DNA from: Viscum album
Lineage: Eukaryota; Streptophyta; Magnoliopsida; Santalales; Viscaceae
Length of the DNA stretch: 64,000 bases
Direction of reading: 5' to 3'
Assembly: GCA_963277665.1 (NCBI GenBank)
Contig: OY728128.1
Span: 1,350,372,356-1,350,436,355 of the forward strand
Shown in pieces: positions 12,477 to 24,027 of the stretch. Positions within the stretch are counted from its first letter, which is position 1. Every line of letters starts with the position of its first letter. The position numbers and the translations under genes are program-made. Below the pieces are notes generated by a model. It had not been told where the DNA came from. It worked only from the letters and a program-made list of their open reading frames with translations, and did not search any database.

Positions 12477-12490
12477 GAAGGGGGGAGGAA
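12477..12490 (+). other. Element B polypurine tract
   Basis: GAAGGGGGGAGGAA lies immediately before the 3' LTR. It would prime plus-strand DNA synthesis. Confidence 0.85.
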
Positions 12491-13160
12491 TCTAACACCC
12501 CAAGGTTTTGAAAATAAATATTGAGTGCATTTTATAATCCAGAAGTTAAACTCAACTTTTCCTCTTCTATGTTTTTAATTTCAAAAAATAGTCATCTAGA
12601 GTTGTGATCAGTAAGTCATTTGGAGTTTGATAGAACAAACTTGATTTTTTTGGTGAATAGTAACATACCCTTATTAATAGTAATATGAACCTTATGAATA
12701 TTAAATAATATTATTATTTTATTTTCTTAAATAAATAAGATAATGAGATCTTAATTAATTTTTCAATGTGATATAAAACTAATTGCACCTTTAAAATTGT
12801 TTTTTTCGAATTAACTATAACTTTATTTAAAAATTAAATTGATAATATATAGAAAATTAATTTTGAAAAATTGAGTTAATTTTTGAATTGTACAAGTCGA
12901 ATAATGTTAGGGGTAAATTTTTTGGGATTTTTCTCAAATTCTAGAAATTTTGATGAATAGTGAAATAAGATAAAATACCGTATATACAAATTATCAGTTA
13001 AATACACTATTTATGACATCATAAGTGATGTAAGGCCACTTGTTTCGAACTCACATGCACTTATTACTATTAGGGGTCACATGAAACAACATTATTGGTT
13101 GTCTTTAGGAAAATAATAAAATAATGAATTAAATATTCAAAATTTACCCCTCTCCTCCAC

Positions 13161-13168
13161 TATAAAAA
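13161..13168 (+). promoter_or_regulatory. TATA box of element B 3' LTR
   Basis: TATAAAAA in the same pyrimidine-rich setting as 5191. In a 3' LTR it could drive transcription outward into Y sequence, but no downstream gene is present. Confidence 0.55.
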
Positions 13169-13730
13169 CCTCTCACCACTCCCTCTTCTCATCACTCCTC
13201 TAATCCTTTAAGATACTCAAAGTTCTTCCCAAATACCCTTCCCTAGTTACTCCCCACTACCAGTAATCTCTTGTTCTTTCCAAAAGACCAAAATCCCTTC
13301 CTTTAAGGAGGTTCTCGAGGAAGTTATTTCAAGAGGTAAATCACCTTTCCTTTTCTTTTAGTTTCATTTGAATTTATCTTATTTTGTTATACTATCCTCA
13401 CCTCCTCTATCCAAATGACCATGATAACTCCCTTATCATATATATACTGGATTTATATCATGTGAATATAAGAACCATCATAAATATTCTTACTCCCTAT
13501 ATTTTATTTTTATAAATGAAATCAACGTCCATGAGGTTCTAATTTATAACCTTTGTGGACGAAAAAGTTTCATTTTTCAATTGGTCCTTCATTACTCATA
13601 ATGAAACCATATTTATGATTTATCTAGACTATAATATATTTATTACAACCTAATTAATTTTCAATAACCATTATATGTACATATTATTAATTTACATGAC
13701 CAAACTAGTTCATAATAATCCAAATACCGC

Positions 13731-14868
13731 CAAATAATTGAAGTGATTGTCATATAATGATTCATCCTCATTCCGTGTAACCAAATGATATAAATGTACA
13801 TTAAAAATTCTGGATTTTCATAAATAATATTTAATTTCAATTCTGGATATTTACATCCATCCCACTTCATTACTTAAAAACAAGTGAACTGAATATGAAA
13901 ATAAAGGAAACGAACACTCCGGAATGACGAAATTCAATACAATAACCTATCAATAAAGAAATAAATAAACTAACCAGAAATATGATAAAATAAATAAATG
14001 TCTAATAGGTTCTAAAATAAGTTATTAATTAGTATAATTTCATATTCCAGGAGCTTAATTACAAGAGCGGAACACGTTCAGAGTTAAGGTAAGGGTTTTC
14101 TCACTCGAACTTCTATTTTCATTCGGGTTACTTTTATTGTCTAATTACCTCAATGAAATTCTTATATATGGTTATTTAATACTCATAAATTCTGTGTGAG
14201 TTTTATATACATGTACACAAACCAGAATCCTTCCCTATTTTATGTATTTTTACATGTTTTAAAAGAAACTTTCAAAACTGTTTCCAAAATACAAGTCTGA
14301 TTCCAAGGAATTTCTCAAATCCATATCTATTTACAAGGGCACTCTATAATCGTTTTTTTGGAATCCATTTTCTTTCTAAAAACACTAATTTTATTATTAA
14401 AATAATATCTTACTTCACTTTTGGGTTTATACAAATATTTTCCAAAAGGACTCTTCTTTTTAAAATAAAAGTGTATTTATCTCAAGATTGCTTAATGATT
14501 TTATAAGAGTATTTTCATTTGATTCAATGCTCTTGTTTATTATTATGTATCATTTGGTTTAATAATTTATGAATTAATATACCATATTTTATTTAATGGT
14601 TTATAACTAACCCTATTTTGGATGATATATCCTAAAACCATTCACCATATTACTACGAATGGTTAGTGTTTTATGTTTAATGATTGGGGAAAGATAGTTA
14701 CATTTCATATGATAGTTTCAATATGAATGTATATATAGTTTATGTTTATACCCATAATGTGAGGAATGAATTGGAATTATTATTTGATGGGTGGGGCCCT
14801 CTATATCCCCTCGATGCATTGGTATGTCTCATGAGATAAATAGACGTGGAATTGGCTGAGGCCTTTCC
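13731..14868 (+). repeat. Tandem duplication in element B 3' LTR, copy 1
   Basis: Starts CAAATAATTGAAG and ends at GCCTTTCC. The same segment is present once in the 5' LTR (from about 5760) and twice here. At several sites (GAACTGAAT, AAGAAATAAATAAAC) this copy differs from the 5' LTR where copy 2 agrees with it. Confidence 0.85.
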
Positions 14869-16006
14869 CAAATAATCGAAGTTATTTTCATCTAATGATT
14901 CATCCTTATTCCATGTAACCAAATGATAGAAATGGAAATTAACAATTATGGATGTCCATAAATAATATTTAATTTCAATTATGGATATTTAAATCCATCC
15001 CACTTCATTACTTAAAAACAAGTGAACCGAATATGAAAATAAAGGAAACGAACACTCTGGAACGATGAAATTCAATACAATAACTTATCAATAAAGACAT
15101 AAATGAACTAACCAGAAATATGATAAAATAAATAAATGTATAATAGGTTAGGAAATAAGTTATTAATTCATATGATTTCATATTCCAGGAGCTTAAGTAC
15201 AAGAGTGGAACACGTTCAGAGTTAAGGTAAGGGTTTTCTCACTCGAACTTCTATTTTCATTCGGGTTACTTTTATTGTCTAATTACCTCAATGAAATTAT
15301 TATATATTGTTATGTACTCCACATAAATTATGTTTGAGTTTTATATATATGTACACCAACCATAATCCTTCCCTATTTTATGTATTGTTACATGTTTTAA
15401 AAGAAACTTTGAAAACTGTTTCCAAAATATAAGTCTGATTCCAAGGAATTTCTCAAATTCATATCTATTTACAAGGGAAATCTATAATCTTTTTTTGGAA
15501 ACCATTGTCTTTCTAAAAACACTATTTTTTTTATGAAAATACTATCTTACTTCACTTCAGGATTTATACAAATATTTTCCAAAAGGACTCTTCTTTTCAA
15601 AATAAAAGTGTATTTATCTCAAGATTGCTTAATGATTTTATAAGAGTATTTTCGTTTGATTCAACGCTCTTGTTGATTCTTATGTATCATTGGGTTCAAT
15701 AATTTATGAAGTAATATAAAATATTTTATTTATTGGTTTATTACTAACCCTTTTTTGGATGATCTATCCTAAAACCATTCACCATTTCACTAAAAATGAT
15801 TAGTGTTTTATGTTTAATGATTGGGGAAAGATAGTTAAATTTCATATGATAGTTTCAATATTAATGTATATGTTGTTTATATTTATCCCCCTCATGTGAG
15901 GAATGCATTGGACTTGTTATGTGATGATTGGGGCCCTCTATAGCCCTGTGAGGCATCGATAGGTCTAATGAGACAAATAGACGTGGAATTGGTTGAGGCC
16001 TTTCCC
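14869..16006 (+). repeat. Tandem duplication in element B 3' LTR, copy 2
   Basis: Starts CAAATAATCGAAG directly after GCCTTTCC and ends at the next GCCTTTCC. The offset from copy 1 is about 1137-1138 bp at both ends. A short CCCAA match at the junction is compatible with unequal recombination. Confidence 0.85.
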
Positions 16007-16582
16007 AATGTGTTATATGGATTTTGGCCAAGGCATTAATCATTAGATGTCTTGGCTGAGGCCTTGAAAAAATGTTTTAGAATTTCTGGCATATGCACTT
16101 ACCTCATTATGATGCTAGTAATTGAATTTTCATTTTTTTTATTCGACCAGTAGAATACCCATGATTATGTTTCATTATGGAATTATTCACTCAGCTCATA
16201 TTTATGCCATAATGTGTGTAAGTTTATTATAAAAGGCATGTGTTTTCAATTATGCACCATGTCTTATGTTTATTCTATATTCCACAGTATTTCCTACTCT
16301 TAATGAGAATTTGAGCTCACCCATTTCTTATGTTTCATTTTTCTCAGGACATGAAGAAGTAAATTATGAATGACTTGCCATCATAATCTAGGAGACATGA
16401 TGTTTCTAGTGGAATAAATTACTGTTGTATTTCCCTTAATCATGTAATGTTAAACTTATTTATGTATCTTGTTTCCAAAATCTACTAAACTACTTGGTCT
16501 TTTAGGATTCGTATTCCTTGTATGTATGCCAATTTATTCAAATAAGGCATCAGCTCTGGGAAACTGGGGTCGAGTCCTTACA

Positions 16583-16587
16583 ACTCA
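16583..16587. repeat. Target site duplication of element B, right copy (ACTCA)
   Basis: Perfect repeat of 4506-4510. Confidence 0.85.
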
Positions 16588-18701
16588 TGTACCTGATTCA
16601 ATATTGGGATGACCACTCATATACCCTCTTTTGGGATTAGGATAACCACTCTTATACCCTTTGATATCACCTAAAATTTATCATTACCCAACACATAGTA
16701 GGGATATATAGGTCCCACTAATATCATAATGAAAACCATATTAATGTGTTCCGTAGTATCATAAAACATTAATCATATCATAACCCATGAAATTAAATGG
16801 GTTTCATAAACATTTCACCATATCATAACCTATCGAAAAGTGATAGATTTCATAATAATTTAATCATTTAATCATAGAATAACCCATGGAAAATAAGTGG
16901 TTTTCATAATAATTTTATCATGGTGTGACTCATAGAAGATAAATGAGTTTCATAAAAATCATTTCAATATAAACAATTTAGATAAATAATCATAATGATA
17001 TCTTTGTGTCATATCCCTTACAAAGAATAAGTAACTTCAAGGTATTTCATCTTAGATGAAGAATGATTTGGAAAGAAAAATGACTTATAATGTTTATTAA
17101 TGAAAATAACCATTATTTAATACTAATTTTAAAAAATATAAAACATTTAAAAAATCCTTTTCTTTAAAAGTAACCTTAAAAACTTATAAAGGAAGCTTTA
17201 AAAATCATTTAAAACATTTCTTAAGGAAAATACCCTTTCTGATTTGAAAAAATAAATTAAAACATAAAAAATTTTGAAAATATTTTTATTTAAAAATATG
17301 ATTTAAAACATATAAATTAAGCTTCAAATAAAATAATGGTTAGGATGATGGTAAGTTTTTTTCATGATATACACATTAAATCAAGTATTCTTTTAACATT
17401 TTTAGTAAACTCTAAATGGGAATTGTTTGGAAAATGACAAAAAAAATCCTTTCAAAAAAATTGTAAAAAAATTAATACATGGATAAAAATTTATTTTAAA
17501 AATAATATTAGAATAATAAAAAAATTGAAAACGTTTCTTAGAAAACATCGTTTTGTAAGAAAATAGATTTCCAACCGATGATGGAAATAAAGTCAGATAT
17601 TCTTAAAAAAAATTTCTCAATTATATTAAGTACCAAAGAGATGGAAATTGGTACTATTACTTGAAAATATCATGAATAAACATATGAGAATAAACTTTAT
17701 GAGTTTATTGAGATATTTTTCATAATATGTTATCATCATAAATATAATCATAAATAATCCTCATAAATGATGAGATTGTAACATAAAAACATTACCACTT
17801 TGGTAACATTGAATCATAATCCCCATGAAGGAATAAAATTAACAAAGCATAAAATATAATGAGTGTATATTAATTTGTGATATTACATGTTAAAGGGGTT
17901 TTATATATGCCTCGTAAGATAATATATGTTCATAACATAACATATGTATCAAAAAAGAAAAATTGATACAAAAACCCTTACCACTTTGGTAACTTTTGAA
18001 CCATAAACCCCAAGAAAGAGAGATGTTAAAAAAGATATGTAAATAAAAATAATTTTATGTATAATAATCATAAAATAAATTCATGGGTATTATATACACC
18101 ACCTAAAATAAAGAATTGGTAAATATGGAATGTGTCTTACAGAAGTAAAAAAATTGAGATGGAAATCCCTTACCGCTTTAGTAATCATTTTGGATCATAA
18201 GACCCAATAAAGAATAAAATAAAATGAAACTTTAAGTATCATAAGAATAAGTTTATTCTTAAAATTACATGTTAAAATTTTAGTGCATAAATCAAAAAAA
18301 TGGGTGTTAAATATTTCATAATTCTCCTAGAAATTAAAGATATACTAGGAATCTCTTATAGTAAGTCTTGACTTCTTTCATACTCATTCTAACCACCTTT
18401 ATAAAAAATATAAGTTTATTATAAATATATTACATAAAAATAATTATATATATCATACCTTATATGATTTACTTATGTACCATTATTACCCATTCATTAA
18501 CAATTCCTTGTTAAAGTCACATTTAAGGTAAAAACCGCCTTGTTTTTCGTATATGTTTCGATTTGTTATTTTCAGTTATCTTACTTTGATCATAGTTCCA
18601 TCATACATAAAATAATAATAAAAAAATAATTATAATATTTGTACATAATTTATACTTTTAATATCAATAATAAAATATAGTTTTGATAAATTAAGTATGT
18701 T

Positions 18702-19335
18702 ATGATCATGGAGATGGTAGGTCGTACGTACATATGAGTAACGATTACATTTTTCAATGATCATTATCGAAATGGGGTAAATAATATATTATACTTACAT
18801 AATTATAATAATATCATAAATAAAAAATTATTTTTAAAAATATACTTATAGATATTCATCTATGTGGTGTGGTTATGAAAATAGAGTTGCATTGCTTCAT
18901 GAAGGTGGCAATCCACACGTACATGAACCACATTTATATCTTTCAGTGAGTGAAAAGTTAAGAAATAAAATAATATTTTATTCTTAAATAATGATGAATA
19001 TATCATGAATATAATAACTAATTCCTTAATATAACATATATTTATTAACTTTATCCTTATTTTATTCTATGTAAATCATTAGTGAAAACGAATCACATCG
19101 CTTCGTGAGGTGGTAGTCCACCATACACACGAATGACATTATCGTATCCCCTACGTAATTGAAAGTAAAAAAGGTATATATGATATAATTAGTCCATAGG
19201 TATATTAATTTTATAAATATAATATATATATATATATATATACTTTATATTCATCATTATACACAACTGTGAGAGGTGGTAATGGAAAAATGAATGGCAT
19301 CGGTTCTCAGGGTGGTTGTTCATCGTATACATGAA
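18702..19335 (-). repeat. Four-copy periodic motif in Y LTR
   Basis: Copies near 18702, 18880, 19088 and 19290 share the core CACATCGCTTCGTGAGGTGG then TAGTCCACC...ACACG, with the sequence between them AT-rich and unrelated. Spacings are about 178, 208 and 202 bp. Related copies occur in X (47660 on) and L (37920, 38108, 43985, 44150). Confidence 0.7.
19220..19242. repeat. (TA)n microsatellite
   Basis: About ten uninterrupted AT dinucleotides inside the Y LTR. Confidence 0.9.
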
Positions 19336-19660
19336 CGATTATTTCATAAAACTTTTAATGGAATAGAAGATAAATTTATATAATTTCATTAACATAAAAT
19401 AATTTAATTATATTCCATATACTGATATTACTATATCATCATGGTATAATAAAAATATAATGGCTGGAGGAAGAAAGATATAAAAATTGCTCGTTGAAGA
19501 ACATTGTGTCTTCTCCAGGTATCCACCTTAGGTTTGCACCAAAATCCTTCCTATGTTAAATTGTTTCTAAAATAAGGATTCTAGGATGAGAGAAAGGAAT
19601 TTTTGGAGTGATATATTTAGATATTTTCTGAATATGTGAATTAGAGAGAATAAGGGGTGG

Positions 19661-19670
19661 CCTTTTATAA
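19661..19670 (-). promoter_or_regulatory. TATA-like box of element Y LTR
   Basis: On the minus strand TTATAAAAGGCC follows CACTCACATCAC and precedes a CCACCCC run. This matches the promoter layout of the B, L and X LTRs. Confidence 0.5.
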
Positions 19671-20716
19671 GTGATGTGAGTGGAAAACTAGTAATTTCTT
19701 TAATGAAAGAAGCCTACACACATTTTTTCATGTAACAAGTATAAAATAATGTAAAATTATAGAACCTAGAAGATATAAGTTCTATATATTGCATACAATA
19801 CTTTTTGGACAAGTTTTGGGACATTTTTTACCCTTATATTTTTACTTTAATACTTGGTAAACCCATTTTTACATTAACCACAGTAAATAAATTTATACTA
19901 TTTTTACTAATAATTTTGGTCAAATATTAAGTTGACCTTATTAGATGATATAAATTAATAATATTCCAAATATTGAATTTAATTTTCCAAATTCCATTCA
20001 CATAAATGGAAAATTATAATTTAAAATTAATCCTACAAATGCGACAAGAAAATAGGTTTTTAAAGAGAAAACGTTTCAATGTTTACAATGTTTTTATATC
20101 GAAATAATATATGAAATCGATTAAAATGTCTTAAATTGGATAAATGGATGTATTATTGAAATAATTTTAATTTAAAACTAATATAAAATATTATTTAAAT
20201 TTATAAACAAATTAAACAAAACGGAATTTTTCAATTAAAATTTAGAATTTTTAACTATTCATCAAAAAATGAAACTTTTCTGAAAAATCCCTAAGATTCA
20301 CCCTAATATAATATTGAAATTACGATTTCAAAAATTAATTTTATTTTATAAAATTAATTTTTTTAAAATTGTGAAAACTTAATTTTATTAATATTCACAA
20401 AAATAAACAAAAAGTATTTTTTGAGAAAATAGTATTTTCGAAACATATAAAAAAATTAAAATAATTATAATTAATATGTAAAAATTATTTATTAAAAGTC
20501 ATATCACTAAGTTTAATGGATAGGTTATAATGATTGCGTTTAAATAACTATATTAATAATATATTAGGGTTTTGCTAAAACTCAATATTGTGTGTAACAC
20601 AATCCAAACTAGTGTTACTTGTAGCTCAAGATTAAATTGATGTTTTTGGTAACAAAATATATGAATGAAATTTAATTTATTGTAAAAAATAATTCATAAA
20701 AACTTGGGTTGTTACA

Positions 20717-21339
20717 GTGACATTTTTAACACTATAAAATTATATGTTATAATCAATAGAAAGTGTCTATAAATTATCACACCTTCAAATCATGGATATT
20801 CAAGGTCAAAAACACTTATCAAATAAAATAAATAAAACTTTTAGGGAGATTTTTATGCCTTATAAAATTATTTTATACATAATTACCAGATTCTCATTTA
20901 CCAGGGTGACAAATATTTACTATAGTGACTATTCAAAATGATAAAAACAATATAAGGGACCTACTTACTAAATTTTAATCTCTATATTACAAATTTCTAA
21001 TATATTTTTTAAGATTCATTTCATGGAATTTATAGAATTTAATTTAAAATTAAACAAAAAAATTTGACAAAAAAATGTTTTTCAGAAGAAAAAAAATCTC
21101 TTTTAAGTATAAAAATATTTTTATACCAAATTCCAGTATGAAATTAATTCAAAATAATATCTTTGGATTATTTTTAGTCAAAATATATTAAAACAAATTT
21201 GAAAACTAATTAAAAAATATGATATTTTTTAATTCTTGAAAATAAAATATAGTTTTCAATAAAAACTTTATTTTCACTATTCATTGAAAAAAAATATTTT
21301 TAGAAAAATAATGAAATTTCACAAAAATATAATATTGGT
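20717..21339 (-). repeat. X' LTR fragment, U3 part (target of Y and element C)
   Basis: The reverse complement of 20800-20940 resembles 35965-36090 of element X: a shared block TAGTAAATATTTGTCAC, then ATAAGGC-TAAAAAT. The part near 21275-21320 carries the U3 motif (CACTATTCATTGAAAAAA). It is therefore a minus-oriented LTR of the X family. Y lies on its left and element C on its right. No coding sequence is seen. Confidence 0.55.
21335..21339. repeat. Probable target site duplication of element C, left copy (TTGGT)
   Basis: TTGGT before the 5' LTR compares with TTGAT after the 3' LTR (32741-32745). Four of five bases agree, and the difference is a G-to-A transition, so a decayed duplication is likely. 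Confidence 0.55.
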
Positions 21340-21637
21340 TGTAAAGACCTGTAACATTCAAGGGAAATTTTTTCTTAATTTTCTTTGAAATTTTACAAGA
21401 GCATGGTTTCTGACGGCACCTGATTCTGAGGCCCGGTGTGCCCTGAATCAATTTCCAAAGTTTGGCTCGGGTACGTTCAGTGAACGAACGAGCGGGAATT
21501 TCTAACTTTTGAACCGGTGCTCGGAATTGAATTCTGAGGGCACCGATGAACTCGCAACGCCGGTAATTGCTTAAGGGAACCTTTACTGTAGTTGCGTTTG
21601 TGCGGGATAAGAAGTTAATTAATGGGGTTTAATTAAA

Positions 21638-21674
21638 AAGAAAATAAAATTGTTGAATCAATTTTATTTCTTAT
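21638..21674. repeat. AT-rich inverted repeat in element C 5' LTR
   Basis: AAGAAAATAAAATT is followed after a short loop by AATTTTATTTCTT, its reverse complement with one base bulged. It is conserved in the 3' LTR (about 29757-29793). Confidence 0.6.
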
Positions 21675-21693
21675 CAAAGTGGTTATTTTCTCC

Positions 21694-21738
21694 CATGGGA
21701 AGTTGGTGGTGGGGCCCACATCCACCCAACTTCCCATG
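21694..21738. repeat. 13-bp perfect inverted repeat in element C 5' LTR
   Basis: CATGGGAAGTTGG (21694-21706) and CCAACTTCCCATG (21726-21738) are exact reverse complements with a 19-base loop containing GGGGCCCA. The arms are unchanged in the 3' LTR (29813-29857). It lies about 355 bp into the LTR, in probable U3. Confidence 0.8.
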
Positions 21739-22469
21739 TGTGGATAATTGAAAGGGTGGGGCCCACACGAACCCCCCACCTTTTTAAATCCCTTAACTCT
21801 CTTAACCCCACACTTTCCTAACTCCCCATTAACTCACTTTCATTAATTTTTGACAACTTGTTATAATTAATAAAGTGAGTTACTTAATTTCAAACTCTTG
21901 AAATTCAAATGGTTAGGTTGTGTTAATAAAATAAGACTTGGTCTTATTTTATTATTTTTAGAGTTTTTCCACCTTGAGAGGATTGGGAAGCGTGAAGTCT
22001 TCTTCTTCTTCAACCTCGACGAAGAATGCGAAGAACACCGTTCTTCAACGAAGAACTTCTCCACCGAAGAACACAGTTCTTCCGCGACGCCGTATCCGCG
22101 ATGCGACGTTCTTCTTCCGCGTCGTCTCTTCCGCGACGGTTTTCCGTGACGAAATCTCCGTCAACGACTTCGAATCCTTGCTTCGCGACGTCGACGTTTT
22201 TCCCGCGTGCCCGACCTCCGCGACGCTCGTCTTCCACATCTCATTGACGAACACCGTTCCTGAACCGAGGTAGGGTTTTTATTTATTTAATTGTTCATGA
22301 ATACCAACTTGACGATCTTCGTGGAATTAAACCATTTGTTATCGAATAACGCGATGGGGTCGGACCGCACAAACACGGCTGACCCCCCTTCTTAATTTTT
22401 CATGATTGATTCCTTTGTGGATTGGTACAGGAAGGCGTGGTGTCATCTCACAACGTGGAATCAAGAGAA

Positions 22470-23060
22470 AGGAAAATGCGCGACGCCGTCGCGCCGCGCC
22501 GTGGAAATAAGTTTAAGAACGCGACGTCGTCGCGCCGCGTCGAAGAAAACCGAAGACGCCGCAGCCGGAGCGGGGCCGCGGCGGAGGGGCGCGGTGCCGT
22601 CGCACCGCGCCGGATGATAAGGGTCGCGGCCGGTTCCGGGCGGCGGCGGAGCAAGGTGACTGGCGGCCATCCGGGCCGCCGGTGTCGGAGCTGGAAGGGG
22701 ACCGGCCACCGCCGGTCCCGTTGAGAAGGAACCGGCCGGCCAGGTCGGGCCGGCCGGAAAGGGGAAAGTTGGGGGAATTAAATTCCCCCGGCCGGCTTCA
22801 AATGGCCCCCCATAAATGTGGGGGGGTCCGCGGTTACTCAAGGGGGGTAGGCGCCCCCCCTTTTTTCCAACAGCTCGGCCAAAGGCCGAGCTGGCAGCGC
22901 GCTGGGCGCGCTGTGCCCAGCTGGACCGGCCGCCTGGCCGGGCCGCGACCGGGCCGCGCCGGTCCGGGCCGCGCCTAGCCAGGCTGGGCCGTGTCGGGCC
23001 TGTTCGACAGGACCGGGGCGGGTAGACCCGGTTCGGGCTGACCGGGGGGGTCTCGGGCCG
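22470..23060. other. CG-dense block in element C 5' LTR
   Basis: Very high GC with dense CG and GGCCGG motifs inside an AT-rich neighbourhood. It is matched by 30590-31195 in the 3' LTR. Overlapping frames on both strands are rich in Arg, Ala, Pro and Gly and differ between the two LTR copies, so they are not genes. Confidence 0.7.
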
Positions 23061-23703
23061 GGTCGGTCCGGGCCCGAAACCCCCGTTTTCGGACCGTTTG
23101 GGTTCAAATGCCCATAAATAGGGCTACGGACCTCCAAACGACGAGTCGTTAGTGGCAATGCGATCCTAGGATCGAGACGGTCGTTTCGGTATATCACACT
23201 CAAGATTTCGGAATACTTTGAGTTCGGCCGGGTTGGTTCGTACACAAAACCAACCGAGCCCTCAGAGCGGAAATGCTCATATCTTGAGCTACGGACGTCT
23301 GATTGACGTACCATCGACTTTGTTGAGTTCCTCTTAGTGAGACGAATCTTTTGGCATACTCCCCCCGAGGTTTGGACGTAGGTGGAGTATGGTCGGGTTG
23401 GTTTTGCCTTAAAAACCAACTGGGCCCCTGGGACGAAAAAGCCAATAACTCTCAGACCGGGCGTCCGATTGACGCGCCGTCTGCGACGTTGAGTTCCTGT
23501 TGACGATACAGAACTTTTGGATACATCAACTCTGGACTATGTGTCAGTTGATGTATCAGCCTCTCAGCTCGTGGAGCGGACCCTCCCGAACAAGCTTGCT
23601 GTGTGCGGGAACCCAAGAGCTGGCTGCGACTGCTACTGTGACTGCGACGACGACTGTGCAGAGATCCTCAGTGGATTCAACGACGACGACTACAACACTC
23701 AGC

Positions 23704-23860
23704 GATCCTGTGTGGATCAGTGCTACCGATCCTATGTGGGACAGATCCTGTGTGGTTCAGCGCTCAGCGGTTCTGTGTGAGCCAGCGCCTACAGATCCTA
23801 TGTGGGCCCGATCCTGTGTGGGTCTTTGCGGGGGTTAGTATCTATCGATCCTTTGTGGGT
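23704..23860 (+). repeat. Short direct repeats GATCCTGTGTGG in element C 5' LTR
   Basis: Six copies of GATCCT-(G/A/T)-TGTGG lie at about 23704, 23728, 23744, 23793, 23810 and 23847, plus a degenerate TTCTGTGTGAG at 23771. The spacing is irregular (16-49 bp). The array is kept in the 3' LTR. Confidence 0.8.
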
Positions 23861-23997
23861 CCAACGACTTAAATGGATCAGTGATCATCTCTATTGCCTT
23901 CGAAGAAGTATACCTGTGTGAGCTGAATCCTGTTTGCTTTCCTGTGTGGACTGGGTTATTTTTGGGCTCGGAGGTTGGAGCATATTGGAATTGATGA

Positions 23998-24027
23998 CTT
24001 AGGTATATGTATGGTCATATACCTAAG
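23998..24027. repeat. Perfect 12-bp hairpin in element C 5' LTR
   Basis: CTTAGGTATATG, loop TATGGT, CATATACCTAAG. Both arms are identical in the 3' LTR (32112-32141), where only the loop has one base change. It may fold in the RNA; its role is unknown. Confidence 0.85.

Larger units (their letters stand above)
4511..16582 (+). mobile_element. Element B: complete but inactive Ty3/gypsy chromovirus-like LTR retrotransposon
   Basis: Its parts in order are 5' LTR, primer binding site, leader, gag, protease, reverse transcriptase, RNase H, integrase, chromodomain, polypurine tract and 3' LTR. Total length is 12.07 kb with a perfect 5-bp target duplication. The gag frame and the pol frame differ, with a shift between about 9450 and 9514, and a second shift lies near 12080-12170. 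Many stops interrupt all domains. The 3' LTR is 1.13 kb longer than the 5' LTR because of an internal tandem duplication. The Tekay/Del-like placement is inferred from the long LTRs, Met-tRNA primer and C-terminal chromodomain. Confidence 0.9.
12491..16582 (+). repeat. Element B 3' LTR (4092 bp) with internal duplication
   Basis: It begins TCTAACACCC (TG decayed to TC) and ends CCTTACA, followed by ACTCA. It is homologous to 4511-7473 along its whole length except for an extra 1.13 kb. The extra length is a direct tandem copy of the segment starting CAAATAAT and ending GCCTTTCCC. TATA at 13161 and the conserved island at 16293-16322 match the 5' LTR. Confidence 0.9.
1..20716 (-). mobile_element. 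Element Y: Ty3/gypsy LTR retrotransposon, minus strand, 3' part outside the window, split by element B
   Basis: Read on the minus strand, the order is 5' LTR (right end 20716), primer binding site (3941-3953), gag, protease, reverse transcriptase, RNase H and integrase, which runs off the window start. The LTR begins TGTAACAACCC in minus orientation. Element B (4511-16582) lies inside the 5' LTR, flanked by the 5-bp duplication ACTCA, so Y is older than B. Without B the LTR is about 4.68 kb. The right flank (20717 on) is an X-like LTR into which Y inserted; the other LTR and the target duplication cannot be checked. Every coding domain has stops and shifts. The family call (Tekay-like chromovirus) is inferred from LTR length, Met-tRNA primer site and domain order. 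Confidence 0.8.
16588..20716 (-). repeat. Element Y 5' LTR, main piece
   Basis: Continuation of 3956-4510 after removal of B. On the minus strand it begins TGTAACAACCC at 20716. It contains a U3 motif (ACTATTCATCAAAAAATGA on the plus strand, 20253-20271), a TATA-like box near 19661-19670, and downstream of that, in transcription direction, four copies of a 40-bp motif spaced about 180-210 bp apart (19290, 19088, 18880 and 18702). Blocks reading CCTTACCACTTTGGTAA (near 17795 and 17970) recur in the L LTRs. It has no coding capacity. Confidence 0.75.

Noticed and set aside
13731..16006. Centromeric or other tandem satellite
   Set aside because: Only two units, both explained as a duplicated piece of the B LTR.
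18702..19335. CRISPR-like array (regular repeats with unrelated spacers)
   Set aside because: Spacing is about 200 bp, repeats are degenerate and the context is a plant LTR.
22402..23445. Long overlapping Arg/Ala/Pro-rich open frames on both strands, up to 193 codons
   Set aside because: They lie in the CG-dense part of the C LTR, where stop codons are rare by composition. Frames differ between the two LTR copies and show no domain.
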